Of a stretch of DNA of 64,000 bases, positions 1 through 9,071 are shown in pieces. Numbering within the stretch: the first letter of the stretch is position 1; each line of letters starts with the position of its first letter. Location of the stretch: positions 18,085 through 82,084 of the forward strand of contig NZ_JAHLDL010000022.1 of NCBI RefSeq assembly GCF_018861315.1, given 5' to 3'. The notes under the pieces were generated by a model. That model saw only the letters and a list, made by a program, of their open reading frames with translations. It was not told the DNA's origin and did not search any database. This DNA comes from Clostridium bowmanii (GTDB lineage Bacteria > Bacillota > Clostridia > Clostridiales > Clostridiaceae). Both the position numbers and the translations under genes were made by a program.

Positions 1-417
1 CACGGTAGGCGCATGTCAAAGGCGGGCACAATGATCAACATTATTAGTACCAATCACTGCGCGCATTAATTTTTGCATAAGATAGTTTTCTTCATTAGTG
101 CACCGTGCAGAACTAAAACCTGCAATGCTGTCAGCACCACACTTCTTTATAGTTTTTTTCATCTTAGAGGCAACAAAACGAATTGTTTCTTCCCAGGTAA
201 CCTCAACGAGCTTACCTTCTTTTCTGATCAAAGGATTAGTCAGACGCTCTTTATGCTGTACGAAATCAAAACCAAAATGTCCTTTTGAACAAAGTTTTCC
301 TTCGTTTACTGCATTTAGATCATTCGGAGTTACACTAATAATTTTTTCACCTTCTACATTCAAGAAAAAAGTACATCCTGTTCCACAATAAGGACAGGTA
401 GTTAATATACTGTTCAT
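1..417 (-). CDS. fdhF: Formate dehydrogenase alpha subunit, selenocysteine type, N-terminal part (runs off the left edge)
   Basis: Molybdo/tungsto-bis-MGD enzyme oxidising formate or reducing CO2. The N-terminus has the 4Fe-4S motif CPYCGTGC (residues 8-15) and a fourth cysteine in CSKGHFG. The reading frame appears to stop at 16-18 with TGA after NNVDHCARL, but the frame continues as HAPTV. In E. coli FdhH the same context is CCARV-Sec-HGPSV, so the TGA is read here as selenocysteine 134 and the gene continues past the edge. About 15 bases follow the UGA, too few to judge a SECIS hairpin. Cofactor genes for Mo/W pterin lie a few kb away. A sigma-A promoter and a terminator-like hairpin lie upstream. 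Confidence 0.93.
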
Positions 418-486
418 AGCATTACCTTCCTTTCTTTACGTTAAATTCTGATACAATTTTATAATTAAATTTACAAAAAACAAAAA

Positions 487-522
487 ACTAGCCCAAAGCG
501 TATAAATACGCAAAGTACTAGT
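487..522 (-). terminator. Intrinsic terminator or attenuator in the fdhF leader
   Basis: Two stacked stems, ACTAG/CTAGT outside and GCGTAT/ATACGC inside, are followed on the minus strand by two T-runs. It sits between a good promoter (630-658) and the fdhF start at 417, so transcripts from that promoter must pass it to reach fdhF. It could instead end an upstream transcript. Confidence 0.65.
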
Positions 523-622
523 TTATTAAAAAGCTAAGATTTCTCTTTCTTTCCAATCAAACCATATATTTAATAATCTTTATAGAAAACTTTCTAATTT
601 TTTCTTGTGGTTCTAAATCTTC
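523..622 (-). promoter_or_regulatory. Structured leader upstream of fdhF, possible attenuation control
   Basis: About 100 nt between the predicted start site and the terminator at 487-522. A seven-base closing stem (AAGATTT, minus-strand copy of 615-621, with AAATCTT, copy of 536-542) encloses at least one small hairpin. I do not recognise a known riboswitch class. The layout of promoter, folded leader, terminator and gene is what suggests regulation. Confidence 0.35.
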
Positions 623-629
623 AATTATT

Positions 630-658
630 ATATTACAGCTGTATTGCTAACTTGTCAA
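630..658 (-). promoter_or_regulatory. Sigma-A promoter of fdhF
   Basis: On the minus strand TTGACA (653-658) and TAATAT (630-635) are separated by exactly 17 bp. It points at fdhF through the leader and hairpin described below it. Confidence 0.65.
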
Positions 659-732
659 ATACTATTACATCGAAATAGGTCGTTTATAGTCAAATTATGA
701 TTATTATTTATGTTTTTCTACATATTCCGACT

Positions 733-873
733 TTATAGTAAACATTCAGAGGTGCTCGATCTCCTTTCTATCCTCACCACATACTCCACGTGTCCAGTCC
801 GCGGAAACATATCCGCCGTCATCATCAGCTCTTTAAATATGGACTCCCACTTTGTAGTATTCTTGGTAGCCAT
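733..873 (-). pseudogene. Short ORF resembling the C-terminus of a TrmA/RlmD-type rRNA methyltransferase (remnant)
   Basis: A 46-codon minus-strand frame contains ADMFPRTGHVEYVV, which recalls the C-terminal DMFP-T-HVE-V motif of RNA uracil-5 methyltransferases. No catalytic region is present and there is no clear ribosome binding site. The segment from about 750 to 960 is more GC-rich than its surroundings and lies on the 3' side of the tRNA-Ser gene, so it may be debris of an insertion. The assignment rests on one motif. Confidence 0.35.
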
Positions 874-1010
874 GGGGTCATAGCATAAACTGGTAGTTTA
901 CGTTTGATAACATCAAAGATAATTCTCATCCATTTTCGTTTAGTCTTTCCTATTTTGTCGTCAAAAGGGTGCCACAAACCTTATTTTCAACAAAAAACCC
1001 AAACAAATAA

Positions 1011-1032
1011 GCCCTAACATTTCTGCTAGAGC
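1011..1032 (-). terminator. Terminator of the tRNA-Ser gene
   Basis: On the minus strand a nine-pair stem (GCTCTAGCA with TGTTAGGGC) closes a GAAA tetraloop and is followed by T-rich sequence. It starts about ten bases after the tRNA CCA end. Confidence 0.6.
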
Positions 1033-1041
1033 CCTTGATAT

Positions 1042-1133
1042 TGGCGGAGAGAGAGAGATTTGAACTCTCGGAAGAGAATAACCCCTTCGCCTGTTTTCGA
1101 GGCAGGTACCTTCGGCCACTCGGACATCTCTCC
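1042..1133 (-). tRNA. tRNA-Ser(CGA)
   Basis: The minus strand folds as a class II tRNA. The acceptor arms are GGAGAGA and TCTCTCC, with discriminator G and an encoded CCA. The anticodon loop is CTCGAAA (anticodon CGA, codon UCG). There is a long variable arm, and the T arm is GAGAG-TTCAAAT-CTCTC. The top anticodon-stem pair is C-A, a tolerated mismatch. The seven-base acceptor and CGA anticodon exclude tRNA-Sec. Confidence 0.95.
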
Positions 1134-1305
1134 ACATATTAAGTTGCCTTTTATATTATAACATATTTAATTTTTATTTAAAGCACCTTTACCAAATTAT
1201 AGTCAAAATAATTTCCTCAAAATTCAGCTCAATTTCAAAATTACTATGTAAGTTAAGTATTGTCCAAATCCTGTTACTATGGGAACTGAAAAACGTAACA
1301 CCATA

Positions 1306-1334
1306 TTGAACCTATTATGTAAAAGCATTATAAT
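1306..1334 (+). promoter_or_regulatory. Sigma-A promoter upstream of the NifU-like gene
   Basis: TTGAAC (1306-1311) and TATAAT (1329-1334) are 17 bp apart, about 80 bases ahead of the start codon at 1412. Nothing else stands out between the tRNA and this promoter. Confidence 0.65.
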
Positions 1335-1411
1335 ATACTTAAGGTATTGATAGTAATATATGTAGACGTTTTACATAAATATTTCTTTACCCATTTTGGG
1401 AGGTGTAACCT

Positions 1412-1777
1412 ATGTATAACGATATAGTTATGGATCATTTTTCTGATCCAAGAAATGCTGGGGAAATGCTTGATTCAGATAGCATAGGCGAGACAGGTAA
1501 CACAGTAGATGGCGATACAATAAAGATATATATAAAAGTTATAAACAACCTATTGGTGGATATTAAATTCAAGACTTTTGGCTGTGGCGCTGCAATTGCA
1601 GCAAGTATTATGGTTACAGTATTGGCAATTAATACAACCTTGGAGGATGCTTTAAATATACAAAATAAAGATGTCTCAGAAGCTTTGGGGGGATTACCTA
1701 TAGAAAAATTGCTTTGCTCAAATATAGCAGCTGATGCATTACATAATGCAATAAAAGATTATTTATCAAGGCAATGA
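1412..1777 (+). CDS. NifU/IscU-like Fe-S scaffold protein lacking the first ligand cysteine
   Basis: 121 aa, the full length of a single NifU N-terminal/IscU domain. NifU proteins assemble Fe-S clusters on three conserved cysteines. The second (Cys58 in FGCGAAIA) and third (Cys102 in LLCSNIA) are present. The usual GNxVCGD motif reads GNTVDGD, so the first ligand is Asp33. The conserved EALGGLP segment is intact. RBS GGGAGG is seven bases before the ATG. It is followed at 48 bp by the double E1-like gene, probably in one operon. It may bind an altered cluster or have lost scaffold function. No cysteine desulfurase gene is adjacent. Confidence 0.88.
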   Translation: MYNDIVMDHFSDPRNAGEMLDSDSIGETGNTVDGDTIKIYIKVINNLLVDIKFKTFGCGAAIAASIMVTVLAINTTLEDALNIQNKDVSEALGGLPIEKLLCSNIAADALHNAIKDYLSRQ

Positions 1778-1824
1778 TTATAATTTACAAACTATAGTGC
1801 TTTTTTTATGAAGGGGGCATTTTA

Positions 1825-3371
<1,547 letters not shown>

Positions 3372-3375
<4 letters not shown>

Positions 3376-3491
3376 AAAAACCAATAAGTATTATAATCGC
3401 ATTAATTATAACCTTAACAGGTTGCTCAAATGCGAAAAAAGAGGTTAATAATTTAGCTGACCCAGTAATTAATGATCACGTCCATAAATAA
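3372..3491 (+). CDS. Small predicted lipoprotein (39 aa)
   Basis: GTG start overlapping the E1-like gene's TGA (GTGA), with AAGGAG ten bases ahead. The start MKKPISIIIALIITLTGCSN is a classic lipoprotein signal with lipobox LTGC (Cys18). The mature part is only about 22 residues, charged, ending HVHK. Translational coupling implies it is expressed with the E1-like gene. Its function is unknown. A strong terminator follows. Confidence 0.6.
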
Positions 3492-3498
3492 TTAAAAC

Positions 3499-3538
3499 AT
3501 TAAGGGAATCAGTTAAAAACAAACTGATTCCTTTAATG
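3499..3538. terminator. Bidirectional terminator between convergent operons
   Basis: Near-perfect inverted repeat of about 17 bp arms (CATTAAGGGAATCAGTT and AACTGATTCCTTTAATG), at the meeting point of the plus-strand NifU/E1 operon and the minus-strand aor group. Confidence 0.75.
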
Positions 3539-3552
3539 TCTCATCTACTTTT

Positions 3553-3816
3553 TTATCCCCCGGCAGATAAGAATCTTAACCGAAAATCAGCTATCATTCC
3601 ATCTAGGAGGTCTTCTCTACAACTCAAAACAACTATTGTAGCTGGTATCTTAAGCGAGCCAAGTGTAATTGTTTTTTCCTTAGCTATGTCTACTTCCCAC
3701 CAATTTCCAATAAAGTTCTCATCGCTTATAATTTCTCCGCCAATGCTAATAAAATAATTTACTATTTCTATTCTTTTCATTCCTCGCATCTCTAGTTTTT
3801 TTTCTATAAACTCCAA
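3553..3816 (-). CDS. Unrecognised 87-aa protein ending in Gly-Gly, next to the MoaD-like carrier
   Basis: TTG start with GGAGG six bases upstream. The sequence includes a WWEVDIAKEKT segment and ends FRLRFLSAGG. I do not recognise the family. The terminal Gly-Gly, small size and place between a MoaD-like gene and a double E1-like gene suggest a second carrier or a MoaD-associated factor. That is inference, since a C-terminal GG also occurs by chance. A hairpin at 3836-3871 separates it from the MoaD-like gene, so expression may be reduced relative to aor. Confidence 0.6.
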   Translation of the reverse strand: MEFIEKKLEMRGMKRIEIVNYFISIGGEIISDENFIGNWWEVDIAKEKTITLGSLKIPATIVVLSCREDLLDGMIADFRLRFLSAGG

Positions 3817-3835
3817 TTGTTTCCTCCATAAAACA

Positions 3836-3871
3836 AAACCCTATGAGTAAATAATTATAATCATAGGGTTT
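3836..3871 (-). terminator. Hairpin between the MoaD-like gene and the 87-aa gene
   Basis: Arms AAACCCTATGA and TCATAGGGTTT form an 11-bp perfect stem. Only a short A/T-rich tract follows, so it may be a partial terminator within the operon. Confidence 0.55.
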
Positions 3872-3885
3872 ATTAAGTTCAGCTA

Positions 3886-4125
3886 TTATCCTCCCCCAAC
3901 CGGTGGGAAAAGTGCTATTAAATCTCCTTCTACAAGAGGCCTGTCAAATTGTTCATCACGTCCATTTAGGAGTAATATTGCGACCTCAGATTTTTCTATT
4001 CCTAAAATAGTAATAACATCTTCTGTAGTTTTACCTTGTTCAACATCCAAAAATTGAATTTTCTCTCTCCCATCTCTAAATGTAGCAAACAATTTCACTG
4101 TAATTTTCACAATTTCACCTCCCAC
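3886..4125 (-). CDS. MoaD/ThiS-family sulfur carrier (tungstopterin type)
   Basis: 79 aa beta-grasp protein: KITVKLFATFRDGREK at the start, LLLNGR in the middle, and the terminal FPPVGGG tail whose Gly-Gly is adenylated by an E1 and then thiocarboxylated. MoaD supplies dithiolene sulfur to molybdopterin. MoaD-like genes directly after aor are common, and this one probably serves tungstopterin. It starts 44 bases after aor. No MoaE gene is seen in the window. Confidence 0.85.
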   Translation of the reverse strand: MGGEIVKITVKLFATFRDGREKIQFLDVEQGKTTEDVITILGIEKSEVAILLLNGRDEQFDRPLVEGDLIALFPPVGGG

Positions 4126-4168
4126 TTAAAACTTAGATAATATTTACCTTAATTCTAAAAACTACAAA

Positions 4169-5965
4169 CTATAATCCCAATGCTTTTAATTTTTCTTTTG
4201 TTGGATTACCTTTTTCATCCCAGCCTCGCTCCATATAATATTCTGGAAGAAGTTCTGAAAGTCTGTGAACGTTCCCCTTAGAAGGTCCTTCTGTAATTGG
4301 CTCTTCAAGTAATCGTTTTGGAAGTGTATCTTGAGATGCATCTATTCCAGCTGCTAAATTAAATTGTCTTTCAATATTATAAATTCTATCTCCTGCTTCA
4401 AGTATAGATGCTGCTGTGTGCTCTGTTCCACATACTGCATTATATAGTGCAGCATAATCTGGAGCCCCCATAGCAAAGGAAGTAAATAAACATAATCCAA
4501 GAGAATCTATAACTGCGGTTAAGTCTTGGAAAATTTTAGTCCAAGTAGCTTTTCCCTCAAGTGCAAATCTATCTAATTTTTGTGGAAGTCCTAATATTTC
4601 TGGGGAAATCATGTATCCTCTTACATGACACCCACCTCTGTTTGAAGTAGCATATGAAAGCCCCTGACCCATTATACCTCTTGGGTCATAAGCAGGTATT
4701 TCAAGTTTTTTAACTGTCATTGAAAGCTGGGCTGCACCATAAAAATCACAAAGTCTATATGAACCTTGAGCCATTTTTGCTCCAAGTCCCTCTGATTTCC
4801 CAATTTTTATTGTCCAATCAATCATTCCTTGTACATTACCAAATTCTAATGGAGTTCCTTCAAGTTCCACATCTTTAATGTACCCCTTTTGATAAAGTTC
4901 CATTCCAGCTGCAATAGTTGCTCCCACAGAAATTGTATCCATACCATATTCATTACACCAATAGTTCGCCTTGTTAATTGCATTCATATCAGCTATTCCA
5001 CAATCTGAACCAAAAGACCATAGTGTTTCATATTCTGGGCCTCCAACTTCTAACCCCATATCCTCTATTTTTACAAATCTACCACAAGCAATTGGGCATC
5101 TAAAACAAGGATTTTTTCTTACTAAGTAATCTTTAGTCATTGTCTCACCGCTAATGTCATCGGCTTTCTCAAAATAGGATTTTTGAAAATTGTTAGTTGG
5201 GTGTACACCATTTTCATTAAGTATATTTACAAGAACTGCAGTACCATAAGTTGGAAGACCTGCTCCTGTAACTCCATTATCTTTTATAGACTTCATCCAA
5301 ACTTTTGAAACCTCTTTTAATTTTTCTGGATCCGCTATTTGTGGTTTTGAACTTCCCTTAACCGCTATAGCTTTCAAATTCTTTGAACCCATAACAGCTC
5401 CAACTCCAGAACGACCTGCTGCTCTGTCATACTCATTCATAATGGAAGCCATTTTAGATAATCTTTCACCGGCAGGTCCAATAGTCATTACTTTTGATTT
5501 ATCTGGCATTTCCTTCTTTATTAAATCAGTAGTTTCTGTGACAAGCTTTCCCCAAAGACTACTAGCATCCTTTATTTCTACTTTATCATCAATTATTGTT
5601 AAATAAACTGGTGAATCGGCTTTATCTTCAAGAATAATTACATCATAGCCGGAAGCTTTAAATTCAGCTCCCCAAAAGCCACCTGAATTTGAACAAGCGA
5701 TTGTACCTGATTGTGGTGATTTTGTAACTACCATATATCTTCCACCAGTTGGAACCGGTGTACCTGTTAATGGTCCTGTAACAATTATAAGTTTATTTTC
5801 AGGGCTTAATGGATTGACCATAGGATCTACTTCATCCATAAATATCTTTGTTCCAAGTCCTCTACCACCAATAAATTTCTTAGCCTGTTCTAAATCAAGC
5901 GCCTCAACTTTAATAGTCTTTTCTTTTAAATTTACTCTTAATATTTTACCATTATAACCATACAT
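4169..5965 (-). CDS. aor: Tungsten-dependent aldehyde:ferredoxin oxidoreductase
   Basis: 598 aa, the usual AOR length. It interconverts aldehydes and carboxylic acids with ferredoxin, using a tungsten bis-pterin and a 4Fe-4S cluster. N-terminal YGYNGKILRVNLKEK and GGRGLGTKIF are typical. The cluster cysteines are CFRCPIAC near residues 286-294 and the distant one in LGLC near 490. The start has RBS GAGGGG. A sigma-54 promoter lies about 45 bases upstream and an activator gene directly upstream. In this setting it could reduce acids or clear aldehydes. Tungsten uptake and pterin genes are in the same run. Confidence 0.97.
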   Translation of the reverse strand: MYGYNGKILRVNLKEKTIKVEALDLEQAKKFIGGRGLGTKIFMDEVDPMVNPLSPENKLIIVTGPLTGTPVPTGGRYMVVTKSPQSGTIACSNSGGFWGAEFKASGYDVIILEDKADSPVYLTIIDDKVEIKDASSLWGKLVTETTDLIKKEMPDKSKVMTIGPAGERLSKMASIMNEYDRAAGRSGVGAVMGSKNLKAIAVKGSSKPQIADPEKLKEVSKVWMKSIKDNGVTGAGLPTYGTAVLVNILNENGVHPTNNFQKSYFEKADDISGETMTKDYLVRKNPCFRCPIACGRFVKIEDMGLEVGGPEYETLWSFGSDCGIADMNAINKANYWCNEYGMDTISVGATIAAGMELYQKGYIKDVELEGTPLEFGNVQGMIDWTIKIGKSEGLGAKMAQGSYRLCDFYGAAQLSMTVKKLEIPAYDPRGIMGQGLSYATSNRGGCHVRGYMISPEILGLPQKLDRFALEGKATWTKIFQDLTAVIDSLGLCLFTSFAMGAPDYAALYNAVCGTEHTAASILEAGDRIYNIERQFNLAAGIDASQDTLPKRLLEEPITEGPSKGNVHRLSELLPEYYMERGWDEKGNPTKEKLKALGL

Positions 5966-6010
5966 AAATACCCCTCCTCCGCATATTTTATTCTACATGT
6001 ATATATGCAG

Positions 6011-6027
6011 AGCAAGGTTGATGCCAA
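6011..6027 (-). promoter_or_regulatory. Sigma-54 (-24/-12) promoter of aor
   Basis: The minus strand reads TTGGCAT-CAACC-TTGCT, matching the TGGCAc-N5-TTGCw consensus with correct spacing. It lies 46 bases before the aor start and just downstream of a sigma-54 activator gene. Confidence 0.75.
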
Positions 6028-6111
6028 GTTAAAACTAAATAAGATTTATTAAAAATGTTCATTCTAGGGTTATTTAAGTCATATAAAATAAATTAATTTT
6101 TTTTAAAATAA

Positions 6112-6190
6112 TGACTGTCCCAATTTAAAACACATCGTCGGTTTTACACCGATTGATTTTAGGACAGTGTTTTATTTTAGGACAGTCTGT
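6112..6190. repeat. Inverted and direct GGACAGT repeats between the activator gene and the aor promoter
   Basis: ACTGTCC occurs once (around 6114-6120) and its complement GGACAGT twice (6162-6168 and 6180-6186), the last two with a shared AGGACAGT core. A central ATCG-rich hairpin lies between. It may be the terminator of the activator gene, an upstream activating sequence for the activator, or the remnant of a small inserted element. Confidence 0.5.
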
Positions 6191-6251
6191 AATTGTTTAA
6201 TTATACCATAATCAAACAGTTGTTTTATTGAAAAATAACGTTTCATATTAA

Positions 6252-8132
6252 TTATCCTTCTATCTTTTGATAATCAATATTATATTTTTCAACTTTTCTG
6301 TATAACGAACTTCTTGCAATATCTAATATTTTTGCAGCTAAGGTCATATTACCTTTAACTTCTTTGATGACTTCACTTATATGATGTTTTTCCATTTGTT
6401 CCAAGGTATTCCCTACATACAAGTCTATCGATCTCTCTTCTTCAACTATTTCATTATATAAATTCATCTGAATTACCTCAGAATTAACAATGCGCTCAAT
6501 TACGTTTTCCAATTCCCGTATATTACCAGGCCAATCATAATTTTTTAGATAACCCATATATTCTTCTGAAATATCAACACTATGCTTATTAAGTCTCTTA
6601 GAAGTTTTACTCATATAATAATTCACGAGTTCTGCAATATCATCCCTACGTTCTCTTAGGGGTGGTAAGTATAGGGGAAGAACATTTAGTCTATAATAAA
6701 GATCTTTTCTAAAATTCCCTATCTCCACCTCATGTTTCAAATCCTTATTTGAAGCCGCCATGACCCTTACATCACTATTTATTTGTTTTGAACTTCCTAT
6801 TCTATTTATTACACCTTCCTCAATTACTCTTAGTAATCTGATTTGCAAATCAGTAGGCATCTCTCCTATTTCATCAAGAAAAATCGTGCCACCCTCAGCA
6901 ATTTCAAACTTTCCTATATTACCTGCTTTTTTTGCACCAGTAAATGCTCCCCCTTCATACCCAAAAAGCTCAGATTCTATAAGTGTTCTTGGAATGGCCC
7001 CACAGTTTACGGCTATAAAAGGCTCTTCACATCGATTACTGCAATTGTGAATAGCTTGAGCAAAAACTTCCTTCCCTGTTCCACTTTCGCCTGTAATTAA
7101 TATGGTAGATTTACTATCTGCTATCTTTTTTGCATATCGAACAAGCTTATTAAAGTTTTCATTTACCCCTATTATTTTATCAAAAGTATAGATTGCTTGT
7201 CCGCTTAAAATTCTCCCTGCCAGCTTCCTACTCTTTTTTATCTCATAAAATACAAGTGTTATTTCTTCAATCTTCATATTCAGGCTATAAATAGGATATG
7301 CTGTAAGTGTAAATTGTAGTTTATTTGCTGGTGTATTTACATATATATCCTCATCCATAAAAGTTTCCTTAGACTTAAGCCGCTGTACTATTTCATTAAA
7401 GTTATAAATTAAATCAGGTATTTTCATATGTTTCATTTCCCCTGCATTATAACCAAACATATTAGCAACTTGCATATTCATTGTTGTAATATTCCCTAAT
7501 AAATCACAAGTCAAAATTCCTGAAGTAATGGAATCAAATGTGGTTTCTAGACGTTTTTTACAAAGCTCAATCATCAAATTATATTTGTTATTTTCAAGCA
7601 TTCTTTCAATAGCATTGGCGGCAGCTACTACCATGCCTAAGGTATGAGGATTAACGTTTTCTATAAACCCAGTTAAGTTAATAATTCCAATTATATTACC
7701 AAACTCATCATTAATTGGAGCAGCAGAACATGTCCATTTATGATATACATGAATAAAATGTTCCTCACCAGACACCTGAGAAGGCCTTCTTTCGGTTATT
7801 ACAAGACTCATTGCATTAGTCCCAATATGAGCTTCATCCATATATGCACCAGTAACCATTTTTAGTTTAGAAGCCTCGTATAGTATTTTTTCATCTCCAA
7901 CTACGTTTAAAATGCATCCTTCACCGTCACACAGTAGTGCAAAAAACTCAGAGCCTCTTACAAAATCATATAAATGATTAATAAATGTGGCTGCAGTCAA
8001 TATAAGTTCACTGTTTTTGTCTAGGTTTTTCTGTAATTCCATGCCTTCTAACACCTTGGTGCTAAATAAATTCCCAGGCAATAATCCCATTATCTTACAT
8101 CTAATGTGTGACGCTTCAATGTATTCATCCAT
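6252..8132 (-). CDS. Sigma-54-dependent transcriptional activator (AcoR-like)
   Basis: 626 aa. The N-terminal GAF-like sensor (about 50-190) and a PAS-like segment (about 195-300) are followed by an AAA+ domain. That has Walker A GESGTGKE near 347, GAFTGA (sigma-54 contact) near 394 and Walker B FLDEIGEMP. The C-terminus is a Fis-type helix-turn-helix (LAAKILDIARSSLYRKVEKY). RBS GGAGG precedes the ATG and it begins four bases after the MOSC gene. With a -24/-12 promoter directly downstream, it very likely drives aor. The GAF ligand is unknown; an aldehyde or acid is plausible. Confidence 0.93.
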   Translation of the reverse strand: MDEYIEASHIRCKIMGLLPGNLFSTKVLEGMELQKNLDKNSELILTAATFINHLYDFVRGSEFFALLCDGEGCILNVVGDEKILYEASKLKMVTGAYMDEAHIGTNAMSLVITERRPSQVSGEEHFIHVYHKWTCSAAPINDEFGNIIGIINLTGFIENVNPHTLGMVVAAANAIERMLENNKYNLMIELCKKRLETTFDSITSGILTCDLLGNITTMNMQVANMFGYNAGEMKHMKIPDLIYNFNEIVQRLKSKETFMDEDIYVNTPANKLQFTLTAYPIYSLNMKIEEITLVFYEIKKSRKLAGRILSGQAIYTFDKIIGVNENFNKLVRYAKKIADSKSTILITGESGTGKEVFAQAIHNCSNRCEEPFIAVNCGAIPRTLIESELFGYEGGAFTGAKKAGNIGKFEIAEGGTIFLDEIGEMPTDLQIRLLRVIEEGVINRIGSSKQINSDVRVMAASNKDLKHEVEIGNFRKDLYYRLNVLPLYLPPLRERRDDIAELVNYYMSKTSKRLNKHSVDISEEYMGYLKNYDWPGNIRELENVIERIVNSEVIQMNLYNEIVEEERSIDLYVGNTLEQMEKHHISEVIKEVKGNMTLAAKILDIARSSLYRKVEKYNIDYQKIEG

Positions 8133-8135
8133 ACC

Positions 8136-8570
8136 TTAATCCTCCACTACAATTTCATCTCCAGCTTTGATATACCCCTCTTCTAGTACTTTGGCAAATA
8201 TACCTTCTCTTGGCATTATACAATCGCCAACTAGTTTCATGATTTCACAGCCCTTATGGCATTCCTTTCCTATCTGAGTTACCTCTAAAACTACTTTTCC
8301 AATTTTAAGTTTAGTCCCCACAGGAAGCTCATATAAAACTATTCCCTCTGTGGTAAGATTCTCCGCAAACTTTCCAGAACATAATCCTTCTACACCAGAA
8401 GCTCTCATTTTATCAATACTCTCTTCTCCGAGAAAGCTCACCTGTCTATGCCAATTTCCTGCATGTGCATCTCCAACAATTCCATGATCTATTTTAAAGT
8501 ATCCACTCTCTATAGGGTGTTTTATTACCCCTTTCTTCTCACTTATATTTACAGCAGTTACCTTTGCCAT
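8136..8570 (-). CDS. MOSC-domain protein
   Basis: 144 aa, a single MOSC domain as in molybdenum-cofactor sulfurase C-termini and YiiM-like proteins. Motifs are GIVGDAHAGNWHRQVSFL, FAENLTTEGI and IGKECHKGCEIMK, with the conserved cysteine. Stand-alone MOSC proteins are thought to bind or transfer sulfur or pterin cofactor. It overlaps moaC (TAATG) and lies in the cofactor operon. Confidence 0.85.
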   Translation of the reverse strand: MAKVTAVNISEKKGVIKHPIESGYFKIDHGIVGDAHAGNWHRQVSFLGEESIDKMRASGVEGLCSGKFAENLTTEGIVLYELPVGTKLKIGKVVLEVTQIGKECHKGCEIMKLVGDCIMPREGIFAKVLEEGYIKAGDEIVVED

Positions 8571-9049
8571 TACAATCCCTTCCTTTCATATATTCCTGAT
8601 TTTCCCCCGCTTTTTTTAAGGAGCATAATATTATTTATAACCATTCCCCTATCAATTGCCTTGCACATATCATATATAGTTAGTGCTGCAACAGATACTG
8701 CAGTTAGTGCTTCCATTTCGATACCTGTTTTTCCTACTGTCTTCGTTGTGGCGGTTATTTTAATTTTATTGTTTTCAAAGTCAATATTAAAGCTAATATC
8801 GCAACCCGATATCATTATAGCATGACACATTGGTATTATTTGAGAAGTGCCTTTTGCACCCATAATTCCACCCACCTGTGCTACCGCTAGTACGTCTCCT
8901 TTTGAAATAGATCCTTCTTTTATTCTTTCAAGAGTTTCTCTTTTCATAGAAATTGATCCAACTGCTACAGCTGTTCGAACAGTATCAAGTTTTTCAGATA
9001 CATCCACCATTTTAGCTCTTCCTTCGTCATTTATATGAGTAAGTTCCAT
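8570..9049 (-). CDS. moaC: Cyclic pyranopterin monophosphate synthase
   Basis: 159 aa, normal length. With MoaA it makes cPMP from GTP. Family motifs are MCHAIMISG and [37 protein letters not shown] precedes the ATG. It lies between moaA and the MOSC gene. Confidence 0.97.
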   Translation of the reverse strand: MELTHINDEGRAKMVDVSEKLDTVRTAVAVGSISMKRETLERIKEGSISKGDVLAVAQVGGIMGAKGTSQIIPMCHAIMISGCDISFNIDFENNKIKITATTKTVGKTGIEMEALTAVSVAALTIYDMCKAIDRGMVINNIMLLKKSGGKSGIYERKGL

Positions 9050-9071
9050 TATATATCTCCTTTTTTATTTA

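Noticed and set aside
1042..1133. Possible selC (tRNA-Sec) because a selenoprotein is near
   Set aside because: Anticodon is CGA and the acceptor stem has seven pairs; tRNA-Sec needs UCA and a longer acceptor.
950..1135. 61-aa minus-strand ORF
   Set aside because: It covers the tRNA-Ser gene and its terminator; the RNA explains the sequence.
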